A stretch of DNA of 46,016 bases, from assembly GCA_030267125.1 (NCBI GenBank), contig JAJDJJ010000010.1:1-46016 (forward strand), read 5' to 3'. Within the stretch, counting starts at the first letter, position 1; each line of letters begins with the position of its first letter. This document shows positions 38,409 to 46,016 of the stretch, piece after piece. This DNA comes from Bacteroidales bacterium OttesenSCG-928-B11. Lineage in GTDB: Bacteria > Bacteroidota > Bacteroidia > Bacteroidales > WCHB1-69. The notes under the pieces were generated by a model, which saw only the letters and a list, made by a program, of their open reading frames with translations, ran no database searches and had not been told where the DNA came from. A program made the translations under genes and the position numbers.

Positions 38409-39245
38409 TTGAAACGATTGTTTCCCCTTTTATTGCTCGCGATCATCTTTTTTATAGGATGCAGATCTTCCAATGACCAGGCGATTGCGGAAGTACATAA
38501 CGTCAAACTATATCGTTCGGAAATTGAATCGTTGCTCCCTGCAGGATTGAGTTTTGAAGATAGTGTGAAAATGGCTAATCATTTGATTGATAATTGGGTG
38601 AAAAAACAACTCATTATTCACGAGGCTAACAATTACCTTTCAACAAGAGAGAAAACCTTTGAAAAAGAGTTGGATAATTATCGTAAAGATCTGTTGATAA
38701 ATGCTTTTTTTCAAAAACTGACAAATGATTCCACACAATTTACCTATTCCGACGACGAATTACTGAATTTTGTCCGGCAATATGAAGATGATTTTGCAGC
38801 GGAACGAGAAATTCTGAAGTTGAATTATGTGAAACTATCTCCTCGCTCAAAGGTGCTGAAACCGCTTCGGGATATCCTGTTTGATGAACAACGAAGAATG
38901 TTTGAAAAAGAGCGCATCGAAGAGATATGTGCAGACTCCATTGAATATTTTATCCAAGATCAAACGTGGATTTTTTGGGATGACGTGAAAAATGACCTGC
39001 CGCTTGAAATGGATTTGGATGAGGAATTGACGGATGAAAACCGCTATATCGAGCGGAAATTGGGAAACTATCTTTACTTGGTTGTCTTATTGGATAAAAG
39101 CACGACACCGTATAATATCTCCAACTCCGAAAATGTCGAAGCGGCAAAAACCATGATTCTCCAGCAGAAAAAAACGGAGTTTATCAACCAATATATAGAA
39201 TTGCTTTATAAAAACGCGGAAGAGAACAATTTAATAATACGTTAA
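38409..39245 (+). CDS. SurA-N-like lipoprotein lacking a recognisable parvulin domain
   Basis: Lipobox MKRLFPLLLLAIIFFIGC; EVHNVKLYRSEIESLLPAG...HLIDNWVKKQLI; follows the PPIase gene. Confidence 0.75.
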   Translation: MKRLFPLLLLAIIFFIGCRSSNDQAIAEVHNVKLYRSEIESLLPAGLSFEDSVKMANHLIDNWVKKQLIIHEANNYLSTREKTFEKELDNYRKDLLINAFFQKLTNDSTQFTYSDDELLNFVRQYEDDFAAEREILKLNYVKLSPRSKVLKPLRDILFDEQRRMFEKERIEEICADSIEYFIQDQTWIFWDDVKNDLPLEMDLDEELTDENRYIERKLGNYLYLVVLLDKSTTPYNISNSENVEAAKTMILQQKKTEFINQYIELLYKNAEENNLIIR

Positions 39246-39469
39246 TGAATCAACTTATGAATAACACGAACTATAAAAAGTTGTACAGATCGATAAATGA
39301 CCGGAAAATCGCCGGTGTTTGCGGTGGATTAGGCGAATACTTTACTATTGACCCGACGATTGTCAGGGTGCTTTTTGTAGCCTTGCTTGTGCTTGGCGGA
39401 TCCGGTTTGCTGCTCTACCTCCTTTTATGGCTGATTGTTCCGGATGGAAGTCAAAAGTTTTATCAGTAA
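39245..39469 (+). CDS. PspC domain protein, copy 1 (alternative ATG at 39257)
   Basis: KLYRSINDRKIAGVCGGLGEYFTIDPTIVRVLFVALLV. Confidence 0.9.
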   Translation: MNQLMNNTNYKKLYRSINDRKIAGVCGGLGEYFTIDPTIVRVLFVALLVLGGSGLLLYLLLWLIVPDGSQKFYQ

Positions 39470-39499
39470 TTACCTTTTTTAACAAAATATCAACCAATT

Positions 39500-40012
39500 A
39501 TGGAAACAAAAAAATTATACCGCAGCCGTAATAACAAGATTGTAGCCGGCGTGGCGGGCGGTTTGGGCGAATACCTTAATGTCGATCCGATCATCTTTCG
39601 AATACTATTCTTCTTCCTCGCATTCATGGGAGGTGCCGGTGCAGTGATCTACTTGATTCTGCTGATTATCATGCCACAGGAGCCCTTCGTTTTCAATGCG
39701 TCATCCGGTAGGCAGAATGGCGGATTTCAAGAAGCCGCTGCTGAAAACGATGCCAATCCGACGATGGAAAATGGAAATGACCCGCTTGAAGACGAAATCA
39801 ATAATGTGGGAAATGCTTTTCAGGGACAAGACCGGAATAAAATCGTAGGACTAACTATCGGTATTATCCTGATTGTATTTGGAATGTATGTGCTTTTCTC
39901 TAAATTATGGCACATTGATTGGGCTAGATTTGTCTTTCCGATGATACTCATCGTTTCAGGAGTCATAATCATGTTGTCAAGTATTAACCGTAAAAACAAG
40001 AACCATGCGTAA
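39500..40012 (+). CDS. PspC domain protein, copy 2, with C-terminal TM extension
   Basis: KLYRSRNNKIVAGVAGGLGEYLNVDPIIFRILFFFLAF. Confidence 0.9.
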   Translation: METKKLYRSRNNKIVAGVAGGLGEYLNVDPIIFRILFFFLAFMGGAGAVIYLILLIIMPQEPFVFNASSGRQNGGFQEAAAENDANPTMENGNDPLEDEINNVGNAFQGQDRNKIVGLTIGIILIVFGMYVLFSKLWHIDWARFVFPMILIVSGVIIMLSSINRKNKNHA

Positions 40013-40889
40013 ATATATATTTTGGGGAATTATGCTGATTGTCATCGGTGTCCTCTGGCTACTCAAAATCTCCGGAATTTTCTTTTTCACTTTCGGCGAT
40101 TTTCTTGCATTGTGGCCGTTGATTTTGATTTGGATCGGAATCGGGCTTCTTCCGATCAAAGACGGGTATAAGATTGCCCTTGACATTGTCGGTTATATTA
40201 TCGGAGTTTTAATTCTTTTGCATCCTATTGAATTTCAGAAAAAAACAACCCGGTTTGATTATGAAGAAGAGATTCGCCAATCCTCAACATTCCATACTTA
40301 TAAGAACCATGAGACGGCTCAACTGACATTGAAGGCCGGCGCATCAGAGATTCATTTTCGCCCGGATAGAGCCAATTTGATCAATGTGTCAAGTACGCGA
40401 GATCAAGAACGAGTGGAGCTGGATGTGGATGAAGATGGTCTTCAAGCTACTGTCTATTTAGGAATACTGAACGTAGGACACAATACGCACGCCGGTGTTC
40501 ACACGGTTTACTTACATCCCGAACCCGTTTGGAGTATTGATTACAAAGTAGGGGCTACCGACAGTGATATCGATCTTTCACCCTTCAAAGTCAAATCCTT
40601 GGAACTCTCATCCGGCGCATCAAATATAGATTTGAAAATCGGAGACTTATATCCCGAGGTAAATGTGGATATCAGTATGGGCGCATCGGCTTTGCACATT
40701 GCCATCCCAGACAATATGAGTTGTTATATTGAAAATAATACCGTGTTGTCGGGTATCGGTTTGGAAGGTTTCACCAAAGATTCTTCCGGTTTTCACACAT
40801 CTATCTTGCCCGATAGCATAAGTAAAGGCACAATCAGGTTGAAAATTTCGGCAGGTGTTTCGGATGTCTCTGTGGTTAGGTATAACTAA
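40005..40889 (+). CDS. LiaF/LiaI-like membrane protein with beta-rich C-terminal domain
   Basis: Four hydrophobic segments then repetitive beta-strand region (LTLKAGASEIHFRPD...LELSSGASNIDLKIGD...KISAGVSDVSVVRYN). Confidence 0.82.
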   Translation: MRKYIFWGIMLIVIGVLWLLKISGIFFFTFGDFLALWPLILIWIGIGLLPIKDGYKIALDIVGYIIGVLILLHPIEFQKKTTRFDYEEEIRQSSTFHTYKNHETAQLTLKAGASEIHFRPDRANLINVSSTRDQERVELDVDEDGLQATVYLGILNVGHNTHAGVHTVYLHPEPVWSIDYKVGATDSDIDLSPFKVKSLELSSGASNIDLKIGDLYPEVNVDISMGASALHIAIPDNMSCYIENNTVLSGIGLEGFTKDSSGFHTSILPDSISKGTIRLKISAGVSDVSVVRYN

Positions 40890-40910
40890 GGAGAGCAAAC
40901 GATAGGCGTG

Positions 40911-42542
40911 TTAATATTCAGAATAAAGTATTGCCGTCGCATTTTTTATCATAGCATCGGCTTCTTCTTGAATTTGATCGTCAAAGGAGATGTCGTTTTC
41001 AGTTTCTGACTTTATCTCGTTGCTGTTTTCCCTATCTAAAAGTTGCTGTTTGGCATAATCAAGAGCTTCCTCAGGAGTTCGTTCTTTTACAATCTTAGAC
41101 AAAACTATTGATTGATGATACTTCGTAATTATTTGGGTATCAAACAGAATATTTACGGGTGCTATTATTGGGCTTGATTGATATTCATCTAATACAACGA
41201 TATCATATTGGGATACCATATTGAATTTTCCTAATTGGATGTTATATCCTTTAAGCTGTAAATCATAGATATAGAATAATAAATTTTGTGGAGGAGCTGT
41301 TGTTAACACGGTGACTTTATCTGTTTTGTCAATGTGTTTTGTGATATCATCACGCAGAAACATCTTTGTGTTTATAGAAGCATATTCATTATCACAACGT
41401 TGTATCCTTTTTATAGTGTCAGACATGGGAAACAAAAGGACAACTACAATAATAATTCCGGTTATTGCTTTTTTTGCCGTCTCATTTTTCAACAATCTTG
41501 CAGTGAAGCATATTATTTGGTATAATGAAATGGCCGCCATAATGCTCCAAAAAGGAAATTCGGGCAACCCGTACCAATGTATTTTTGTGGCAGAAACGGA
41601 TATAACCAACAGATGAGTAATTGATAGTAAACTGGCGTAGATATATAATCTTTTTATCCTGTAGTTTTTCTCAAAGAATATAAAAAACAAGCCGGATAAG
41701 GCAAGAAAAAGCCAATATTTCAATTTAGTATTCACGAAAAGTTTCCAATAATATGAGAACTCTCCGACATGGCCTTCTATCGAATTGAGATAGCGTCCGC
41801 CGAATTCATTTTCGTAGATAATTTTCAGATAACCAGGATGTAACATTGTCCTATAGAGATAATAACACCCAATAATAATTACGGGAATTGCTAAAGAAAA
41901 ATAGAAATGTTTTGATTTCAGTATATGGACAACTCTTTTTCGATATAACGTGTAGATAAATAAGGCTGGAAGGAACAATAAGGCCGCCGCACTTTTGGTC
42001 ATAAATGCCAACGTGAAAGCAATAGAGAAAAAGTATAAGTACTTTATTTTTTTAGTTTCAATATAGGATAAATAAAAAAGAGAATATAAGGTGGTGAATA
42101 ACATTAACATGGCTTCGTAATCTCCTGATCTGACACCGTGGATGTCAACCAATCCAGGTGTGGTTAGCAAAATAAAAGAAGAAAAAAATCCGATAAAATG
42201 GGATTTTGTATATTTGGAAGTAAAGAAAAAAACAAATAATACGGTAATTGTGGCAGCTATAGCACTGGGTAAACGGACAGACAACTCAGACACGCCAAAT
42301 AATTTGATAAAGATGGCCTGGAAAATTATCAAAAGTGGTGGTTTAGTGTTCCAAGTATCGGTTTTTTCTTGGTATGTGGTGACGAGATAATTCCCGTTTT
42401 CACTCATTTCGAGGGCATTGATGCTATTTCTTGCTTCATCCCAAATTTCAATAGTAAGACTTCCAAGCTTATGGAAGAAAATGATATAACTAAGAAACAG
42501 AAGCAAGGTTAGTAAAAATATTTTAGCCGTTCTGCTTTCCAT
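40911..42542 (-). CDS. Glycosyltransferase family 39 / ArnT-like membrane protein
   Basis: IWDEARNSINALEMSENGNYLVTTYQEKTDTWNTKPPLLIIFQAIFIKLFGVSELSVRLPSAIAATITVLFVF; start at 42542 (MESRTAKIF) avoids overlap with the GT2 gene. Confidence 0.9.
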   Translation of the reverse strand: MESRTAKIFLLTLLLFLSYIIFFHKLGSLTIEIWDEARNSINALEMSENGNYLVTTYQEKTDTWNTKPPLLIIFQAIFIKLFGVSELSVRLPSAIAATITVLFVFFFTSKYTKSHFIGFFSSFILLTTPGLVDIHGVRSGDYEAMLMLFTTLYSLFYLSYIETKKIKYLYFFSIAFTLAFMTKSAAALLFLPALFIYTLYRKRVVHILKSKHFYFSLAIPVIIIGCYYLYRTMLHPGYLKIIYENEFGGRYLNSIEGHVGEFSYYWKLFVNTKLKYWLFLALSGLFFIFFEKNYRIKRLYIYASLLSITHLLVISVSATKIHWYGLPEFPFWSIMAAISLYQIICFTARLLKNETAKKAITGIIIVVVLLFPMSDTIKRIQRCDNEYASINTKMFLRDDITKHIDKTDKVTVLTTAPPQNLLFYIYDLQLKGYNIQLGKFNMVSQYDIVVLDEYQSSPIIAPVNILFDTQIITKYHQSIVLSKIVKERTPEEALDYAKQQLLDRENSNEIKSETENDISFDDQIQEEADAMIKNATAILYSEY

Positions 42543-42561
42543 CAATTTGGGTGTTATGATG

Positions 42562-43524
42562 TTACAGTTTTGTTTTATCATCTTTAAATAATGTTTTTTC
42601 AATATTAAATAGTGGCCTTTCTTTTACTTCAATGTATATTTTACCTACGTATTCGCCAATTACACCTAACGAAATAATTATTAAAGAGCCAATAAACCAA
42701 ATAGATGCCATCATTGATGACCAGCCTTGTATGATATTTCCCGAAAAATAGGAAATTAAAATATAGATCAAGGAGATCAAAGAGATAATTAAACTAATCA
42801 CGCCAACCAAAGAGATGATTCTTAGCGGTTTTACGCTGAATGAAGTGATCCCGTTAATGGCGAAACTTAGCATTTTATTGAAAGGATACTTCGATGTTCC
42901 GGCAAATCTGGCATCTCGTTTGTAATAAACTTTATCGGTTTGATACCCAATTAGCGGCATGATTCCTCGCAGGAATAGATTTCTTTCTTTGTATTCCAAC
43001 AAGGCATTTAATGCTCTTGAACTCATTAATCTGAAATCGGCATGATTATAAACAGTTTCAACGCCTAATGCTGACATCAATTTGTAAAATACTAATGCTG
43101 TATGTTTTTTGAAGAAAGAATCTTTCTCTCTGGAGCTTCTGACACCATAAACAATATCATTTCCTTGGGCATGTTTATCAATCATTTCCTCTATGGCATT
43201 CACATCGTCTTGTAAATCAGCATCTATTGAAATGGCTACATCACATTTGTCCGACACGAATTCCAATCCTGCCAGCAACGCTTTTTGATGTCCAACATTC
43301 CGTGACACACTCAAGCCACAGAAAGTATCGTTCAATTCGTGCAACTCTGAGATTATCATCCATGTATTATCTTTACTTCCGTCGTTGACAAATAGAATGT
43401 AACTTTCCGGAGATATTTTATTATTATGGACTAATTTATCAATAACGGAAAGAAGCCTTTTCGACGTTTCATTCAGTACCTCTTCTTCATTATAACAAGG
43501 AACCACAATTGCTAATTTTACCAT
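42562..43524 (-). CDS. Glycosyltransferase family 2 (DPM1/GtrB-like) with C-terminal TM helices
   Basis: LAIVVPCYNEEEVL; LFVNDGSKDNTW; ISIDADLQDD. Confidence 0.94.
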   Translation of the reverse strand: MVKLAIVVPCYNEEEVLNETSKRLLSVIDKLVHNNKISPESYILFVNDGSKDNTWMIISELHELNDTFCGLSVSRNVGHQKALLAGLEFVSDKCDVAISIDADLQDDVNAIEEMIDKHAQGNDIVYGVRSSREKDSFFKKHTALVFYKLMSALGVETVYNHADFRLMSSRALNALLEYKERNLFLRGIMPLIGYQTDKVYYKRDARFAGTSKYPFNKMLSFAINGITSFSVKPLRIISLVGVISLIISLISLIYILISYFSGNIIQGWSSMMASIWFIGSLIIISLGVIGEYVGKIYIEVKERPLFNIEKTLFKDDKTKL

Positions 43525-44186
43525 TACAAATTAGTTATTTCAAAGAAGTTCGTTCGTAAAATAGATTTAACTTCTTCAATATCAATTTTCCTTCCCAGTT
43601 CTTTCGCCATTGAGGTGACACCCTTGGTCGTAAATCCGCAGGGGTTGATGAAGTTGAAGTAGTCAAGATTGGTATTGACGTTGAGAGCAAAACCGTGCAT
43701 GGTAACGAAACGGGAGGCTTTTACTCCTACTGCACAGATTTTCCGCGCCTTATCGGTGTCGATATCCAGCCAAACCCCTGTTGCGCCATCCAGCCTATAT
43801 CCATCAATTCCGTAGTGTTCCAGCGTTTTAATAATCGACTCTTCCATTCGATATATATAACCTTTAAGGGAGAGATTGTGATTTTCGAGGTTGAGGATGG
43901 GGTAACCAACAATTTGTCCCGGACCATGATAGGTGATGTCGCCACCCCGGTCGATCTTTACGAAGGTGGCTCCTTTTGATTTAAGGAATTCCTCGTTTAC
44001 CAATAAGTTACTCTCGCTTCCTGATTTTCCAAGCGTATAGACGTGCGGATGTTCACAGAAGACTAACGTTTCGATATCGGAAGTGTCTTGTTGGGCAATT
44101 TTTGCTTGTATGACAGCATTAAAAATTTCCTCTTGATTTCTCCAAGCTTTTTGATAATCAGTTAATCCCCAATCTTCAAACTTCAT
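43524..44186 (-). CDS. lipB: Lipoyl(octanoyl) transferase LipB
   Basis: RGGDITYHGPGQIVGYPIL; VGVKASRFVTMHGFALNVNTNLDYFNFINPCG. Confidence 0.96.
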   Translation of the reverse strand: MKFEDWGLTDYQKAWRNQEEIFNAVIQAKIAQQDTSDIETLVFCEHPHVYTLGKSGSESNLLVNEEFLKSKGATFVKIDRGGDITYHGPGQIVGYPILNLENHNLSLKGYIYRMEESIIKTLEHYGIDGYRLDGATGVWLDIDTDKARKICAVGVKASRFVTMHGFALNVNTNLDYFNFINPCGFTTKGVTSMAKELGRKIDIEEVKSILRTNFFEITNL

Positions 44187-44211
44187 GATAATTTAAAAAT
44201 ACGTATGTTAT

Positions 44212-45909
44212 TTATTCACCAAAGATTTGTTTCAACGCATTCGTCAGTTCTGCGCCTCGGAGGTTTTTGGCGATGATGCGTCCTTCCTTGTCGACAAGGA
44301 AAGTAGCGGGGATAGAGTTCACGCCGTAAATCTTAGCCGCTTCCGACGCCCAGTGTTTAAGATCGCTCACGTGGTTTGGCCAAGTCAGTTTATCCGTTTC
44401 GATGGCTTTCACCCAAGCATCTTTTGTGCGATCCAGCGAAACGCTGAATACGTCAAATCCTTTGTCTTTGTATTTGTTGTACATGGAAACCACATGCGGA
44501 TTCTCGCGGCGGCAAGGACCGCACCACGAAGCCCAAAAATCGATTAATACATACTTGCCGCGAAGATCCGAGAGTTTCATCACTTTCCCTTCGGGATTGG
44601 AGAAGGCGATTTCAGGCGCCTTCGCACCGATCGAGGTTGAAACTGCCGGTGAATTTATTTGCTTGTATTTGTTTTCCACAGTTTTGTTGGTGGGATATTG
44701 GGTGTGCAGGGCTTCAACAACGCTCTTATGCAATTCCATATTTTGTTCCATAGGGAAGATGTCCAAAAACATAATAACAGCCAGATTGTTTTTATTTTCT
44801 TGGATCAGACTGAGCATCTTATTGTTGATTTTTTCATTTTCTTGGTCGAAATTCTTTTGATATCGCTGAACAATGTTAGAGACACGTAGTTGTGCCCCTT
44901 CGATGATATTCTTGGAAAGATTCTCCGATGTTTGTGTTTCAGCTAAAAAATCACGCTCTGTTTTGGTTACACTCTCACGCTTTTCACGAGCAAGTCTTAG
45001 CAATGATGTGGTAAATTCGGTTTTAGTCTCTTTGTCGTCTTTTTTACCCAATGTAACTAACTCTTCACGTTTTGTAATCAAATCGGAAACTACGGCATAA
45101 ACCGGATCCATATTGTTGATCAATAGTTGATGACGTTTATCCAAAACATCCATATACTGTGTGATATATTTGTTAAAGTCGGTATATTTATCATTGAGAG
45201 TAGGAGGGAAATCATACGTTGGACGGATGTTGAGCATATAACTGCTGAACTTCTGATAGTCATTGGCGAAAGACTTCATCAGATTAGTGGAAACTAAAAT
45301 CAGAGAATCTTCCTTTCCTTTTAGAATTTTTTCTTTATTAGTATATTGGTCAATAGTATTAAACAAATTCTTTATGCTCTCAAATGAGCGGATCACGTAG
45401 TCGTCGATCTCTTTGTTTGTGCGTTGGAATGGCACAAACGCCTGGTTGATCTGATTAAAATAGACTTGTTCCTGATCTTCCTGAAGTTGTTTATTCGTAT
45501 TACTCAGGATGGTTTGTCGACTTTTATAAGTATCCGACAACTCCTTCGTGAGCGCCATTGATTTGGAACCACTTACCGAGATGATCTCCGACAAATTTTT
45601 ACCATCCAAGGCAATAGTTATCTTTTCGTTTGGTTCAAGGCAGCAAAGCATGTAGTTTTTCTCTGAAAAAGAGAGACGATAGAGGTCGGTTTCAGGAATA
45701 TATGCATTCAGTTCGAAGTAACCTTTCTCATCAATGCCGGATTTGGCGAAAACTATGGGGCTATTGGTCTGAATATTCAGCAATTGCACCGTATCGGAGT
45801 CAAGGTTTGTTACATTGCCTTTGATGCTGACATTGGGTTTCTGCCCAAATGCAAAAGAGAACGAAAGTATTGAAATTGAAATAATAAGAATTGATTTTAC
45901 TAGTCTCAT
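44212..45909 (-). CDS. TlpA/AhpC-family thioredoxin-like protein with N-terminal DUF4369-like domain
   Basis: Signal peptide; VLIDFWASWCGPCRRENPHVVSMYNKYKDKGFDVFSVSLD. Confidence 0.92.
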   Translation of the reverse strand: MRLVKSILIISISILSFSFAFGQKPNVSIKGNVTNLDSDTVQLLNIQTNSPIVFAKSGIDEKGYFELNAYIPETDLYRLSFSEKNYMLCCLEPNEKITIALDGKNLSEIISVSGSKSMALTKELSDTYKSRQTILSNTNKQLQEDQEQVYFNQINQAFVPFQRTNKEIDDYVIRSFESIKNLFNTIDQYTNKEKILKGKEDSLILVSTNLMKSFANDYQKFSSYMLNIRPTYDFPPTLNDKYTDFNKYITQYMDVLDKRHQLLINNMDPVYAVVSDLITKREELVTLGKKDDKETKTEFTTSLLRLAREKRESVTKTERDFLAETQTSENLSKNIIEGAQLRVSNIVQRYQKNFDQENEKINNKMLSLIQENKNNLAVIMFLDIFPMEQNMELHKSVVEALHTQYPTNKTVENKYKQINSPAVSTSIGAKAPEIAFSNPEGKVMKLSDLRGKYVLIDFWASWCGPCRRENPHVVSMYNKYKDKGFDVFSVSLDRTKDAWVKAIETDKLTWPNHVSDLKHWASEAAKIYGVNSIPATFLVDKEGRIIAKNLRGAELTNALKQIFGE

Positions 45910-45930
45910 TGTTTAATATTTTAAAGAAGG

Positions 45931-45938
45931 CAAAAATA
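45931..45938 (-). promoter_or_regulatory. -7 element TATTTTTG for the TlpA-like gene
   Basis: CAAAAATA on + strand. Confidence 0.45.
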
Positions 45939-46016
45939 GTGAAAAAAGTGAAGAGGTGGCAAGGAAAATATATGCGCAAGAATGACACGAAATACCATGA
46001 TTATCATCCAGCATTT

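Noticed and set aside
1-46016. CRISPR arrays, rRNA, tRNA, IS elements, phage genes
   Set aside because: No repeat-spacer pattern, cloverleaf, transposase, integrase or phage structural gene was recognised when reading the window and ORF list.

Overview
Bacteroidetes (probably Bacteroidales) chromosomal window. Lineage is inferred from TAnnTTTG -7 elements upstream of many genes and from the gene families present. About 0-11.4 kb is accessory-like: a truncated Ser/Thr/Pro-tailed protein, two tandem AAA/DUF4143-type ATPases behind promoter-proximal AT-rich palindromes, a strongly structured leader or ncRNA with a probable pseudoknot in front of a small XRE-like HTH gene, a UDG-like protein, a lipoprotein/membrane protein/NfeD/SPFH cluster, a retropepsin-like protease with two DTG motifs, and a HicB gene followed by a GTG-start HicA that the ORF track missed. 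The rest is mostly core metabolism and housekeeping: GIN-domain lipoprotein, ABM monooxygenase, a 1077-aa HcnABC/sarcosine-oxidase-like multi-domain redox fusion, DPP-IV, GT2, FtsE, GyrB, AroA, AtpG/A/H, lysine-fermentation kdd/kamA, porin, Pth, RsmD, DUF3822, dNK, Adk, Hpt, SurA-like PPIases, PspC/LiaF-like proteins, GT39/GT2, LipB and a TlpA-like thioredoxin. The best candidate for something undescribed is the structured RNA at about 4121-4280. All family assignments come from reading motifs by eye; no database search was run.
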